Shown piece by piece: positions 19,368-30,300 of a stretch of DNA of 64,000 nt. The stretch's first letter is position 1, and the number at the start of each line of letters is the position of its first letter. The stretch covers positions 6,590,001 through 6,654,000 of the forward strand of contig NZ_SJPG01000001.1 in the NCBI RefSeq assembly GCF_007859715.1, read 5' to 3'. The notes beneath the pieces are model-generated. The model was not told where the DNA came from. It worked only from the letters and a program-made list of their open reading frames with translations, and searched no databases. A program made the translations under genes and the position numbers. The stretch comes from Rubinisphaera italica (GTDB taxonomy: Bacteria; Planctomycetota; Planctomycetia; Planctomycetales; Planctomycetaceae).

Positions 19368-20450
19368 CGCGTTTGGCAAAACTTTTCGAAACAGTCGCAA
19401 CCAGTTCCCGCTGAAGATCTGTTCAATATCACTTTCTTTGTAGCCCCGCTGATCCAGCAGTTCGGACACACGCTGCAGGTCTTTGATGCTCTTTAAGTCG
19501 GACGGTGTCTGTTCTGTACCGAAACCGCCATCGAGATCGCTGCCGATTGCGGCATGATCGGCATTCCCTGCCATCTGACAGACATGATCGATGTGATCGA
19601 TCATCGAATCGAGTGTCAATCCTTCTGGTGTCGTCTTCCCGATCGTCCACCCTGACCGCAACATCCAGGCATCACAGGCTGTTCCAATAACACCATCTCT
19701 ATGGATGAGCTTTTGGATTTGATCATCACTCAATTGGCGATCATTCGGAACGAGCGTTCGGCTGTTATGATGACTGGCCCAAATCGTTCCTCCGAACAGT
19801 TCGAACGCTTCCTCCATACTGCGATCGCACAAGTGAGTCACATCCAGACCCATCTTGAGACGGTCCATCTGTTTCAGTAAGCCTCGGCCATCGGCAGTGA
19901 GAGGTCCATCTACTGCCGTCCCGCCGGCGTAATGACTGTGTCCATAATGAGCGGGTCCGATTGCGCGCAGACCCTGCTGGTGCCATTCTTCCAACTGATC
20001 GGGATTCAAAATCGGATCTGCCCCTTCCATCGAAAGAATGATTCCAATTTTATGACAGGACTTTTTGGCACATTCGGCAACGTGTTTATCAAAATCCTGC
20101 TGTGTAAGTATTAGTCGAATTTCTCCCTGCTGTTCCCACCAGCGATAACAGGCCAGTTGAGCATAGCCCGCGGCATAGGAACCGATGCGGGTTGTGTAAT
20201 CGAGATCCGTTCTGGAATATGCCAGTTTTCTGGAGAGAGCCGGTCCACTTCTTGCCAGTAATGTGCCGAGACACAAAAATATTCCCGCTTCACGCATTTC
20301 TGGAAATGTGACCGTCGCATGTTCACGGTACGAAACATCAGTCATTCCCTCTTCAGCGGCATTCATCTCGGATAAAGACAAACACAAATCCCTGTCGTGG
20401 GCAGCCGCATTCCAGGCCAAGTCCAAATGTGCATCGACGAGTGGTCGCAT
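19362..20450 (-). CDS. Membrane (renal-type) dipeptidase, peptidase family M19
   Basis: About 362 residues, started at the ATG at 20450 (MRPLVDAHLDL) with GGAAAT upstream; a longer frame to 20549 lacks family similarity. M19 zinc-site motifs are in order: DAHLDLAW, MEGADPIL (bridging Glu), DVTHLCDRS, ASHHNSR and AIGSDLDGGFG. There is no clear signal peptide, so it may be cytoplasmic, unlike the animal enzyme. M19 enzymes split dipeptides, including those with a C-terminal D-residue, which suits the neighbouring D-amino-acid enzyme. It is convergent with that gene and divergent from the MFS transporter gene. Confidence 0.9.
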   Translation of the reverse strand: MRPLVDAHLDLAWNAAAHDRDLCLSLSEMNAAEEGMTDVSYREHATVTFPEMREAGIFLCLGTLLARSGPALSRKLAYSRTDLDYTTRIGSYAAGYAQLACYRWWEQQGEIRLILTQQDFDKHVAECAKKSCHKIGIILSMEGADPILNPDQLEEWHQQGLRAIGPAHYGHSHYAGGTAVDGPLTADGRGLLKQMDRLKMGLDVTHLCDRSMEEAFELFGGTIWASHHNSRTLVPNDRQLSDDQIQKLIHRDGVIGTACDAWMLRSGWTIGKTTPEGLTLDSMIDHIDHVCQMAGNADHAAIGSDLDGGFGTEQTPSDLKSIKDLQRVSELLDQRGYKESDIEQIFSGNWLRLFRKVLPNAL

Positions 20451-20647
20451 AATGATTTCCAATTGGTGTGGTGAAGTATTGTGTTGTTTCTGTTTTCGGA
20501 AGCAGCGCTGAAGAAATTGTGGTGAGGGTTGCAGAGGTATTAACCACAAGAGTAATCTGCTTAGCGATAGACCGCAAATGAAACTCTATCCGGAATCGAA
20601 TGCTCAATCAGATTCCACAGACTCTATCCACAGTTATGGTGAAGTGA

Positions 20648-21982
20648 ATGTCAGCAAGTCCAGAGTTCGACTCGGCCGTGAAGTCCAATATCCGATACCG
20701 AATTCTGATCGTCTGCTTTGGAATTGCGTTTCTACTTTATCTGGACCGGGTCTGCATTGGAGAGATTGTCAAAACACAACAGTTTCTCACGGATACAGGA
20801 CTCTCTAAAGAACAAATCGGTCAATTCCTCGGAGCATTCTTTTTTAGCTACGCTCTTTTCCAGGTGCCCGCTGGCTGGTTGAGTGATCGCTTTGGTGCCC
20901 GGATGATGCTCACCATCTATGTGGCCGCCTGGTCGGTCTGCACAATGATGACGGGCGTGGTCGGTACTTTTGCAGGGTTAATGATTGCTCGCATCGGTTT
21001 TGGCATCGCTCAGGCGGGAGCATATCCGACGATGAGCGGGACCGTTCGTCGGTGGTATCGTTTTTCACGCCGGGGCCAGGCGAGTTCCCTGGTTTCCTTC
21101 GGGGGACGATTGGGAGGAACACTCGCCCCTTTTTTGACGGCAATGCTGGTCATCTCATTGGGTGGCTGGCGCGAAACATTATGGCTTTATGGAATTGTCG
21201 GACTTGGAATCGCGATTGCCTATCGCTGGATCATCCGCGACACTCCTGCTTTGCATCCGAAATGCAATTTACAGGAGCAGGAGCATATTGGAATTCCAGT
21301 CGACGTCCGCAAGCCTGAACTTCGTGAAATTCTCCCGATACTGGGAACCTGTTGCCTGAGTTTGAGTTTATGGCTCAATTCGATCGGTCAGTTTTTTATC
21401 AATGTTGGCTGGGCTTTTCTAATTACATGGCTCCCGACATTTCTCAAAGATCGCGGCGTTGATGACACACAGGGTGCGATCATGGTGACAGCAATCCTGG
21501 CTATGGGGATGGTTGGGCAACCGATTGGAGGGTGGGCGACTGATGCAAGTGTGCGTCGGTTTGGATTGAGAATAGGACGAGTGTTGCCAATTTGCCTGGC
21601 CAGTCTGGTCGCTGGCTGCTCCTACATGGCGTGTGCATTTCTCGACTCTCTCTGGGGTGTCGTTGCCTGTTGTGCGGTCGTTTCTTTGATGGTGGATATC
21701 GGAAATCCATCCACCTGGGCTTTCATGCAGGATGTTGGAGGACGGAACACCGCAACAATTTTTGGATGGGGCAATATGTGGGGAAATTTTGGAGCCGCAC
21801 TCAGTGCCATCATGGTTCCCGTCTTGTTGACTTACGGAACATCGAGCGGATCAGGTGAAAAACTTGTCTTTCTAGCTTGTGCGGGTGCGTTTTTCATTGC
21901 GGGACTGGCAGCGATGGGCATGGATGCTACGAAACCAATTGAAGCGAAACCCCACTCAGAAGAAGACGTGGTGACAAATTAA
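20648..21982 (+). CDS. MFS transporter, anion:cation symporter-like
   Basis: 444 residues with about 12 hydrophobic segments. The first loop has GWLSDRFGARMM, the MFS motif A position, and GIAQAGAYPTMSGTVRRWY matches the hexuronate/glucarate/organic-anion (ACS) subgroup. A long central loop between TM6 and TM7 carries DTPALHPKCNL. It probably imports an organic acid, amino acid or peptide by proton symport. The setting between a dipeptidase and an amino-acid PLP enzyme suggests an amino-acid-derived substrate, but that is inference. It shares a 197-bp divergent control region with the dipeptidase gene. Confidence 0.88.
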   Translation: MSASPEFDSAVKSNIRYRILIVCFGIAFLLYLDRVCIGEIVKTQQFLTDTGLSKEQIGQFLGAFFFSYALFQVPAGWLSDRFGARMMLTIYVAAWSVCTMMTGVVGTFAGLMIARIGFGIAQAGAYPTMSGTVRRWYRFSRRGQASSLVSFGGRLGGTLAPFLTAMLVISLGGWRETLWLYGIVGLGIAIAYRWIIRDTPALHPKCNLQEQEHIGIPVDVRKPELREILPILGTCCLSLSLWLNSIGQFFINVGWAFLITWLPTFLKDRGVDDTQGAIMVTAILAMGMVGQPIGGWATDASVRRFGLRIGRVLPICLASLVAGCSYMACAFLDSLWGVVACCAVVSLMVDIGNPSTWAFMQDVGGRNTATIFGWGNMWGNFGAALSAIMVPVLLTYGTSSGSGEKLVFLACAGAFFIAGLAAMGMDATKPIEAKPHSEEDVVTN

Positions 21983-21998
21983 AAACCGATTGCACAAC

Positions 21999-24362
21999 TT
22001 ATTCCGAATTCTTTTTGGGAGTTGGCTTTAGGAAGAGCTGGAAGAAATCATAAATGATTTCGTTGGAATCGGCATTGGGGGAGTGGTCGGGACGGTTGGT
22101 CATTGCGACACGGTTTTCATAGCCGAGGACACGGTTCACTTCAATCAGATGATTGAGAGCCGTCCAGCGTTCGACAGGATCTTCCGCTCCTCCTGAAACT
22201 AGAACAGGGCGGGGAGCCATTAACGCATGCAGTTCATGCAGATCGTGTCCACTTTTCATTAATTCGGAATATAAACCTTGCGCGGGATTGTCCTTAGTAA
22301 TTAATCCCCGCTTCCTCCAGGGCTTGGGATGGTATCCCAGATACCAGGGTTCCCAGTAGTTAATGCTTGGTCGAGTATTGTCAAAAACAATTCCAGGATC
22401 GGACCAGGCGGCACAGGCAAATTTATCAAATAGACAAGCGGCGAACATCGCCCACTTGCCTCCAAAAGAATGCCCGACTATGCCGATGCGCTTCGAGTCA
22501 ATCCCTTCATGATCCGCCAGTACATACCACGCATTGGCGGCTGCGTAACCGAGCATGGAAAGCGGTTGAACGGTTGCATGTTCAAGATCCGGGTAATACA
22601 GAGAATAGGTCCCTGCCTGACTCGCTTCTGTCGTTCCAATCGAGAGTGAAGCGATGCCACGGCGGGCTAACTGCAGGGAGAAATCTCGATTGGGCTTTCC
22701 TTTTCCAATAGCAGTTTCTGGCTCATAAAAAACAGAGATCACCGCCGGATGAGGACCTGGCCCTTCTGGTATTAACAGATAGCCGATCGTCTTTTCGTTG
22801 GGTGTCCATAAAAATCGAATCTGATGTTCTATAAAATTCTCCCGCGTTGTTGAAGACAAATATTCCACTTCGGGCTCAGTAATTAAGGGAGGCCACTTGC
22901 CAAGCATCTGTTCCCATTCGGACTTGATTTCACTCCGTCGCTGCTGCCATTGTTCGGGAGTTTTTACCCGTGAACTATCTGATCGAATTAGAGGCGATTG
23001 ATACTCGCCCAATTGAGACTGCAATCTTGCAGGAGGCTGAAAATAAGGTTTAATCAATTCTCCTGGTGCATGCTCGCTTTCCTGCGATGTTCCTGCGACC
23101 AGTTGATTTGGTTCTTTCCATTTCACTTTTGCGACAAACAGACTGTTATCGCTGCCATATTTTTCGATGCCGATTGGCTGCATCCATTCCGTGACCGTCA
23201 CCCAGGTTTCCCCAGGTGATACATCAACGACACCAAAATTCCCTAATCTGGCTCCTCGTTCAGGAACAAGGATCTGTTCGGTTGCACGTATCACTTGCAG
23301 TTTCTCAGGATCGACTTCAGCAATAAACAGTGGAGCCCGATGCCGGAACACATGATCGTTCTCTGCACCACGGCGAGTATAAACCAGAAAGAGTTTTTCA
23401 TGATGTGTCACCCAGTGTTGTTGCGTGTTGTAATTCCCCAGATCACTGCCATCGTCGAATGTCCATTTTCGTTCGGGCTCAAAATGCAATCCATCCGTAC
23501 TGGTACTCACATAGCCAGCTTCATCATTTCGCATAGTCAGAAAATATCTGTTCTGAAACTTCGTCAGAGACGGTTCGTAAAGACCACGCTTGACTGGAAT
23601 TGTCAGCTCGTTGCCATGCTCTACATACTCAAGTTTTTCACCATCAAAACGACAGCGAATGATTGCAACCGAATATTGAGTTTGCTCTGGTTCCTTGAAA
23701 TAGCAGGGAACCAGAACATCCCCGCCCGGCAAATCGACTCGCTGCGTACTGCCCGAACCGGCTGACTGAAATTTCTTTTCATCAGGCAGAGAGATCACTT
23801 TCCAGGGATTCCAGCCTTTTGATTGTTGATCATAAACGGCATAAGCAATTCCCCGTGGGCGAGTATGCATGACTCGCCCGTTCCGATACCACACAGTATG
23901 ACCGATTCCGAGCAATCTCTGTGTCGCGACATTCCACATCGGAGTGAAATCACAGACGGTTGTCTGATCGCCCGGCTGTAAAAGTTGTGGAGCAATTTCT
24001 GCTCCTTTCGGCAACGATTGATTTTCGTCTGATGCTGCAACTGTTTGTCGTTTGAAAGCCGACTGAGGATCAGGGTCTGTCCAGGTCGCTCCCAGATCAT
24101 CCGTTCGCATTTCATGCAATTCATAAAACAGATCGGATCCACTCAAAAGCAACTTCTGCAACGTCATCACGACTAAAGGCTCAGAAGAATTTTCGCCAGC
24201 CACCTCAGCAGGAATTGCTCCGGCACGAGCATGCACCCAGCACGTCTTCCCATCAAATCCGCTAATGGCAGTGGAACGCTCAATTTGATAGAAGTCTTCT
24301 TCACCTCTGGCAATAGAAAACATTGACAGAAACAACACGCTTATCGTGAAGAATCGTTTCAC
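21999..24362 (-). CDS. Secreted sialidase-like propeller fused to an alpha/beta-hydrolase esterase
   Basis: 787 residues with a signal peptide (cleavage near residue 20, IARGEE). Residues ~25-420 resemble the BNR/sialidase-type six-blade propeller used by exo-sialidases and related glycosidases (WVHARAGAIPAE, TDDLGATWTDPDP, YEPSLTKFQNRYFLTMRND). From ~430 on there is an alpha/beta hydrolase of the acetyl-xylan-esterase/dienelactone-hydrolase type with nucleophile GHSFGG, WSDPGI and a late catalytic Asp/His region (SGGAEDPVERW, RPDHSPNAD). The pair could remove a sugar and an acyl group from one polysaccharide. Whether the propeller keeps sialidase catalytic residues is unclear. It converges with the MFS gene. 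Confidence 0.8.
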   Translation of the reverse strand: MKRFFTISVLFLSMFSIARGEEDFYQIERSTAISGFDGKTCWVHARAGAIPAEVAGENSSEPLVVMTLQKLLLSGSDLFYELHEMRTDDLGATWTDPDPQSAFKRQTVAASDENQSLPKGAEIAPQLLQPGDQTTVCDFTPMWNVATQRLLGIGHTVWYRNGRVMHTRPRGIAYAVYDQQSKGWNPWKVISLPDEKKFQSAGSGSTQRVDLPGGDVLVPCYFKEPEQTQYSVAIIRCRFDGEKLEYVEHGNELTIPVKRGLYEPSLTKFQNRYFLTMRNDEAGYVSTSTDGLHFEPERKWTFDDGSDLGNYNTQQHWVTHHEKLFLVYTRRGAENDHVFRHRAPLFIAEVDPEKLQVIRATEQILVPERGARLGNFGVVDVSPGETWVTVTEWMQPIGIEKYGSDNSLFVAKVKWKEPNQLVAGTSQESEHAPGELIKPYFQPPARLQSQLGEYQSPLIRSDSSRVKTPEQWQQRRSEIKSEWEQMLGKWPPLITEPEVEYLSSTTRENFIEHQIRFLWTPNEKTIGYLLIPEGPGPHPAVISVFYEPETAIGKGKPNRDFSLQLARRGIASLSIGTTEASQAGTYSLYYPDLEHATVQPLSMLGYAAANAWYVLADHEGIDSKRIGIVGHSFGGKWAMFAACLFDKFACAAWSDPGIVFDNTRPSINYWEPWYLGYHPKPWRKRGLITKDNPAQGLYSELMKSGHDLHELHALMAPRPVLVSGGAEDPVERWTALNHLIEVNRVLGYENRVAMTNRPDHSPNADSNEIIYDFFQLFLKPTPKKNSE

Positions 24363-24517
24363 GTGGCAACCTCTTTGATGATCTCAGTGAATAGGAACGA
24401 TGCCGCGACATCACTTCCTGATTGTAGAGCATTTTTGTCATCAATCCCAAAGGATGCCGCAAAATTCTTGAACCTAAGAATGAAATACTTGTTCAATGAA
24501 ATCCATTTAAAAAATAA

Positions 24518-24585
24518 GAACCGCAGATAAACGCAGATTGACGCGGATGCAAAATATCTGCGTTTATCTGCGTCCATCCGCGGTT
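24518..24585. repeat. Palindrome with internal ACGCAGAT direct repeats
   Basis: Arms 24518-24549 and 24554-24585 match as reverse complements at about 26 of 32 positions. Each arm is itself built of ~10-base direct repeats with the core CGCAGAT. It lies between the divergent ends of two minus-strand genes, upstream of the sialidase-esterase gene and just after the sulfatase gene at 24649. Confidence 0.75.
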
Positions 24586-24648
24586 CATTTTCAAAATCAG
24601 GAGTTGGTCAGGCACAGCATGACCTCTCCCCCAACACGATCTGCGGTA

Positions 24649-26028
24649 TCACTCAATCTCAGAGATTTCCTGATCGAGCGCATTGCGGAAGCGATTAAGC
24701 AGCGGTTGCATATCTGGCAGAACTGCGAGGTCATTTTCTTCCAGAGGATCTGCTTCGAGATCGAAAAGCTGCTCTGTGGGAGGATCGGTTTCGACATAAC
24801 GCACGTAGGACCAGCGTTTCGTGCGGAGGCCTTCAGACTCAGGAATCGTTTTGATGGGAACGCGATGTTCATAAACGAACGAATTTCTCCAGCTGGGATC
24901 GCCGTGCTTCAACAGGGGAAGCAGGCTCTTACCCTGAACTTTGGCGGGGATGGGCAAACCAGCCAGATCGAAAATTGTCGGAGAAATGTCAATATTGAGG
25001 ACCATTTCCGAGCGACGCTTATTTCGGTCTCTTTCAGGCAGCCGAGGATCGAAAATGATCAGCGGCAGCCGAATCGATTCCTCATGCATGTACCACTTCC
25101 CAGCCAGTCCACGATCTCCCAGATAGAACCCGTTATCGGAGGTGTAAATGATGACCGTATTTTCTGCAAATCCCTTTTCTTCCAGTTTTTTACGAATCGC
25201 CGCGACGGTTTCGTCCAAGCCGGCAATGAGTCGGTAATAGTCTTTGATCGACTTCTGAAATAATGCGGGATTTTCGAAACGGACATGCCAGCGTGTGCGA
25301 GCCTCGGAGGTTTTCAGAAATTCGGGAAGTCGGTTGAATTGATCTTCGGAGGCGAGTGGGGGAGCCGGGATTTCAAGGTCGCTGTACATGCTGTTGTATT
25401 TGGGATCGGGCTGGAATGGCCAGGGATCCCCATCCTGACAATGAGCCGCTTTTGAATAAAGCTGCAGCATAAAGGGTTGCTCTTCACTGCACCCATCCAG
25501 GAATTCGAGGGATTGATCCCGCATGATTTCCGTTAAATGCTGGGAAGCCCCCTGAGGGCCATTCGGAAAGTATTTGCTCTGACCGGGAAAGCCTTTCCAG
25601 TAGTCATAACGGTCGACTGGCAGCTTTCCCCCAATGCCCCATTTGCCAATCATGCCTGTGCGATAGCCGTTGTCCCGCAATTGCATCGGAAAGGAATTAT
25701 CAAGTTGTTCGGGAGTGTACGAGGTTCGAAAGTCGTTGATGCCATGTCGTCGTGCGTATTGCCCTGTCATATAAGTCGCACGACTGACCGCACAGATAGA
25801 GGTCGTACAGAACATATTTTCGAAAGTCACTCCCTCGCGCGAGAGCTTATCAATGGCGGGAGTCTGTATGATCTCGTTTCCCATGCAGCCCAGAGAATCC
25901 CAGCGTTGGTCATCCGTCAGAATAAAAACAATATTCGGACGATCTGCCGCAGCAACTGGTTCAATTGGCAGGAGATGGATGAGGGCAATCAGAGAAAGAC
26001 AAATGGCTTTGAATATCGAACCTGGCAT
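24649..26028 (-). CDS. Secreted sulfatase with variant CAVSR active-site motif
   Basis: 459 residues, with a signal peptide ending near AAADRPNIVFILTDDQRWD. The formylglycine motif reads CAVSR followed by ATYMTGQYARRHG; position three is Val where Pro or Ala is usual. Other sulfatase blocks are normal: GKWGIGGKLP, YSKAAHCQDG, YTSDNGFYLGDRGLAGKWYMHEE and LFDLEADPLEENDL. The HEESIRLPLIIFDPRLP stretch resembles N-sulfoglucosamine or choline-type sulfatases, but I cannot assign a substrate. It probably acts in the periplasm or outside the cell on sulfated glycans. Confidence 0.9.
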   Translation of the reverse strand: MPGSIFKAICLSLIALIHLLPIEPVAAADRPNIVFILTDDQRWDSLGCMGNEIIQTPAIDKLSREGVTFENMFCTTSICAVSRATYMTGQYARRHGINDFRTSYTPEQLDNSFPMQLRDNGYRTGMIGKWGIGGKLPVDRYDYWKGFPGQSKYFPNGPQGASQHLTEIMRDQSLEFLDGCSEEQPFMLQLYSKAAHCQDGDPWPFQPDPKYNSMYSDLEIPAPPLASEDQFNRLPEFLKTSEARTRWHVRFENPALFQKSIKDYYRLIAGLDETVAAIRKKLEEKGFAENTVIIYTSDNGFYLGDRGLAGKWYMHEESIRLPLIIFDPRLPERDRNKRRSEMVLNIDISPTIFDLAGLPIPAKVQGKSLLPLLKHGDPSWRNSFVYEHRVPIKTIPESEGLRTKRWSYVRYVETDPPTEQLFDLEADPLEENDLAVLPDMQPLLNRFRNALDQEISEIE

Positions 26029-26211
26029 TGAATACTCTTTTATCTGAATTTTTCAGAAAGTTTAGAATTCCTGAATTGACGGTTTAAAATACTGACCTTA
26101 TTCTACGGATCAACAGATATTTATTCAATTGTCGGTTTGATCGTGCAGGGCGAGGGTGTGCCCTGCAGCATCTTTTTGGGGTGAAGTCCCCGGAAAACAG
26201 GGAGGGTATTG

Positions 26212-26448
26212 ATGGCTTACGATCCGCAAACGGTTCATCAGGCTTCACGCCAAATTGAGCATTCCGTCCGCCAGTTAACAGGCGGGCTCATTCGTGGCCT
26301 GCAGATTTCTTCCGATCAAAACCGAGTCGTTATGACCGGAGCTACTGATCTTTATTACCACAAACAGCTGGCCACACGAGCGGCAATGGATGCACTGGAT
26401 GGTCGTCAATTCAACAACGAAATTGTTGTCTCCCGTCAGGTGAATTAA
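26212..26448 (+). CDS. Small BON-like domain protein
   Basis: 78 residues, started at the ATG at 26212, with GGGAGG about seven bases upstream. Residues ~8-70 look like a single BON (OsmY/nodulation) domain: a helix, then LQISSDQNRVVMTGATDLYYHKQLA, then a helix and a final strand. BON domains often bind phospholipid, but this protein has no signal peptide, so it may be cytoplasmic. The domain call is by pattern only. Confidence 0.6.
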   Translation: MAYDPQTVHQASRQIEHSVRQLTGGLIRGLQISSDQNRVVMTGATDLYYHKQLATRAAMDALDGRQFNNEIVVSRQVN

Positions 26449-26482
26449 AGGCGAAAAACTTTCCTGAGAATAGTGCTAACCA

Positions 26483-27139
26483 TTACTCGCTCGGCCCCTC
26501 TGATTTTTTTTCACGGGGCGGTTCGCCGATTGCCTCTTCACTTCCCTGAAAAATTCGCACGATATTACTGCGATGCCGATAAATGATCAGCCCTGGGATC
26601 AGGATGCTGAACATGGCCAGGGCGATATTATCGGTGGTGAAGGGATGCGGTTTCAGCAGGATCAGTTCGACGATGCAGAACATGGCTGCAGCCAGAATTG
26701 AACTGATCGAAACGGTTCGCCAGATGAGTGTCGCCAGGCCAAAGCCGACTGCGGCAATCAGGGAAGCCAGTGGAGCCAGGACAAAGACGACGCCCAATCC
26801 AGTTGCGACACCTTTGCCGCCACGAAATTTCAGATAGCAGGGAAACATATGTCCGACAATGGTCGCCGCTCCGACCAGAGTTGCTCCATGAATATGCCAA
26901 AAGCTACTCTCTTCGGCAAACATCAATTTGGCGACGAGTGTTGGCAATAGTCCTTTGAGTGCATCGAGCAGAAAAACGACAATAAACCAGCGAAAGCCCA
27001 TTGCACGGCCAACGTTTGTTGCACCGATATTTCCACTTCCGAATTTGCGGATATCCATTTTCCCGAACCAACGGGCAATCAGCAGTCCAAAAGGAATGCT
27101 TCCGATCAGATAGCCAGCGATGAGTATCGCGAATTCCAT
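26483..27139 (-). CDS. plsY: Glycerol-3-phosphate acyltransferase PlsY
   Basis: 218 residues with about five membrane helices. Family motifs are present: GSIPFGLLIARWF, then GSGNIGATNVGRAMG (acyl-phosphate/glycerol-phosphate site), KFRGGKGVATGLG, and IYRHRSNIVRIFQGSE near the C-terminus. PlsY transfers the acyl group from acyl-phosphate to glycerol-3-phosphate at the inner membrane, the first step of phospholipid synthesis. The C-terminus adds a short charged tail. It is divergent from the large cytochrome/PSD1 gene. Confidence 0.95.
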   Translation of the reverse strand: MEFAILIAGYLIGSIPFGLLIARWFGKMDIRKFGSGNIGATNVGRAMGFRWFIVVFLLDALKGLLPTLVAKLMFAEESSFWHIHGATLVGAATIVGHMFPCYLKFRGGKGVATGLGVVFVLAPLASLIAAVGFGLATLIWRTVSISSILAAAMFCIVELILLKPHPFTTDNIALAMFSILIPGLIIYRHRSNIVRIFQGSEEAIGEPPREKKSEGPSE

Positions 27140-27353
27140 CGCCTTATTTTCCTGTGATTTCGTATTGGGGTGATCTCAGTAATTGCAGCTGGTGAAATCG
27201 ACTTTTCCTGGCAACTTGTTGCGAGATGCACAAACAGTTGACACAATAAGTCATATGTATTTCATGAGGACTATAAGCTGTCTCAGTTCCGGTTTCGTGC
27301 TGCAGAGTAGAGTTCAGCAGGGAATCGGAAAAGAGAAGTCAGAGGATTTTCTG

Positions 27354-30300
27354 ATGATATCGAAAAAAGACCCGGTTCTGACGCATTCTCTTTTATTGAA
27401 TACGTATCTCATTGCTGCATTATTCTGCATTTTAGCGAACCAGGAGTGTTCTGCAGAGGAGTTAGTCGACTTCAATCAGCAGATTCGACCGCTGCTTTCG
27501 GATCGCTGTTTTGCCTGTCACGGCCCCGACGAAGAACATCGTGAAGGCGGATTTCGGCTCGATGTTCAGGAAAGCGCTTTCGGACAGGGCGATTCCGAAG
27601 AAACAATTCTTATCGCAGGACATCCAGAGAAAAGTCTGCTGATTGACCGAATCACCTCTGAAGATGCCTCGCTGAAAATGCCGCCGCAACATGCGAAGAC
27701 TCAGCTCTCGGAAAAAGAAATCGAATTGATTCGCAAATGGGTTGCTCAAGGAGCAAACTGGGAAGGTCACTGGTCCTATCAGAAGATAGTCCGTCCTGAA
27801 GTGCCGGAAAACTCTGATAAAAAGCTCTCGCCGATCGATGCATTTGTTCGTAAACGCCTGGCTAAGGAAAACCTCAAACCGGCTGGTCGAGCCGATCGAA
27901 TTACGTTACTGCGACGAGTCACTCTCGATTTAACGGGGCTGCCACCATCGCTCGAAGAAGTCGAGGCCTATTTAGCTGATGAATCCGCGACCGCCTATGA
28001 AAATGTCGTTGATCGACTCTTAAACTCGCCCCGATTTGGAGAGCATCAGGCTCACTACTGGCTCGATGCGGCTCGTTATGGAGACACCCATGGTTTGCAT
28101 CTGGATAACTATCGTGAGATGTGGCCGTATCGGGACTGGGTGATTCAGGCCTTCAATCAGAATATGCCTTACGATCAATTTGTAACAGAACAGCTAGCCG
28201 GGGATTTGCTGGAGAACCCCACAGAAGATCAATTGATTGCGACAGGATTCAACCGCTGCCATGTCACCACCAGTGAGGGAGGTTCGATTGCAGAAGAAGT
28301 TTATGTGCGCAATGTGGTCGATCGCGTGAACACTTTCGGCACTGTTTTTCTCGGTGCAACATTCGACTGCACTCGTTGTCACGATCATAAATTCGATGCC
28401 CTGACTCAAAAAGACTATTACTCTCTGTTCGCCTACTTCAATGGCCTGGACGGCAATCCTCTCGATGGAAATAAAAAAGACCCTCAACCGGTACTCCCTG
28501 TTCCCAATAAAGAGCAGGCACTTGAAAAACTGCAATTGGATCAACAGCTTGCGGCCTTACAGAGCCAGAAAAAAACACTGGATCCTGTTTTGACTCAGGA
28601 ACAGAAACTCTGGGAAGAGGAATTGACCAGCAAACAACAGCAGCCACAACTCTGGACAGTTCTGCAGCCAGACACCTTTCAATCACAAGGAGGAGCGGAT
28701 CTCAAATTATTGGAAGACAGCTCCATCCTGGCTTCCGGACCCAATCCCGCTAAGGAGCAGTATGAAGTCATCGCAAACATTGAGAGTGGACCCAATCTGG
28801 CGATCAAACTGGAAGGGCTGATCGATCCCTCGTTGACTAACGGAGGAGCGGGTCGAAGTTCTAACAGCAATGTTGTACTCACGGGATTCGAAGTTTTTGT
28901 CGAAACCGCCGATCAACCCGATCATTGGAAACCGATTGAGCTGTCGTCTGCCTGGGCTGATTACGAACAGTCCAACGGCGATTTCAAAATCTCCAATGCC
29001 ATCGATGAAAACCCAGCCACTGGTTGGGCAATTGCCGGTCATGAAAAGAAGGAAAACCGTCTGGCCTATTTTGTCGCAAAGGCACCGTTTGGAACTGAAG
29101 AACCCTATCGAATTAAAGTCGTCCAGAAATTTGAGTCAATTTATGCACAACATCAATTCGGCCGCTTCCGACTTTCAGTGGGCGATTTCAATCCAATCAA
29201 TGAGACAATTCCTGATGAGATTAAAACTCTGCTAGCAGTTGAATCAGAGTCTCGTTCCCCCGAGCAAAAGAAGAAAATCCAGACACACTTCCGTGAAAAA
29301 GTGACCAATAATGTTAACTATCGTTCGATTACTCAACAGATTGCCGATCTGGAAAAGAAGCGAACAGAACTTCAAGCGAAAATTCCGACGACGCTCGTCT
29401 TTAAAGAGAAAAAAGATCCCAAAGAGTCGTTCATTCTGATTCGTGGAGAGTACGATCAGCAAGGCGAAAAAGTTCAAAGACGGACTCCAGCTGCATTGCC
29501 GGAAATGCACAAGGACTGGCCGAACGATCGACTTGGCCTGGCTTACTGGTTAACGAGTGAGGAAAACCCGCTGACGGCTCGCGTTGCCGTCAATCGGTTC
29601 TGGCAAAATCTGTTTGGGACTGGAATTGTGAAAACTTCCGAGGACTTTGGTTCTCAGGGAGAGCAGCCGAGTCATCCGGAATTACTGAACTGGCTCGCGG
29701 CTGACTTTCGCGACAACGGCTGGGATATGAAACGACTGCTCCGGCAAATTGTCCTTTCAGAAACTTATCAGCAAACCTCACAAGTGAATCCGGAACTCTG
29801 GGGCCGCGATCCAGAAAATCGCCTGCTCTCTCGTGGTCCGCGTTTTCGACTCGATGCGGAAATCCTGAGAGATCAAGCCCTGTTTGTTTCCGGATTGCTT
29901 GTCGATGAAATTGGTGGCCCAAGCGTCAAGCCGCCCCAACCCGACGGTTTGTGGTTTGCCGTCGGCTACACCCGTTCCAACACCGCTAAATTCACAGCCG
30001 ATACAGATCCCGAGCAGATTCATCGTCGAACACTTTATACATTTCTCAAGCGAACCGCGCCCGCTCCACAGCTTTCCATTCTCGATAGCCCTTCTCGCGA
30101 ATCTAGTTGCGTCCGACGCGAGCGGACCAACACCCCGTTGCAGGCGTTACTCTTCTTTAACGATCCCCAATATCTGGAATGCGCGAAAGGTTTGGCCATG
30201 CGGAGCCTGAAAGAAGCCGGCGAGTCTCCTCAAGAGACTGTCAAACAGATGTACCGCCTCTGCACATGTTATTCACTCGATTCCACCCAAGTGGATTACC

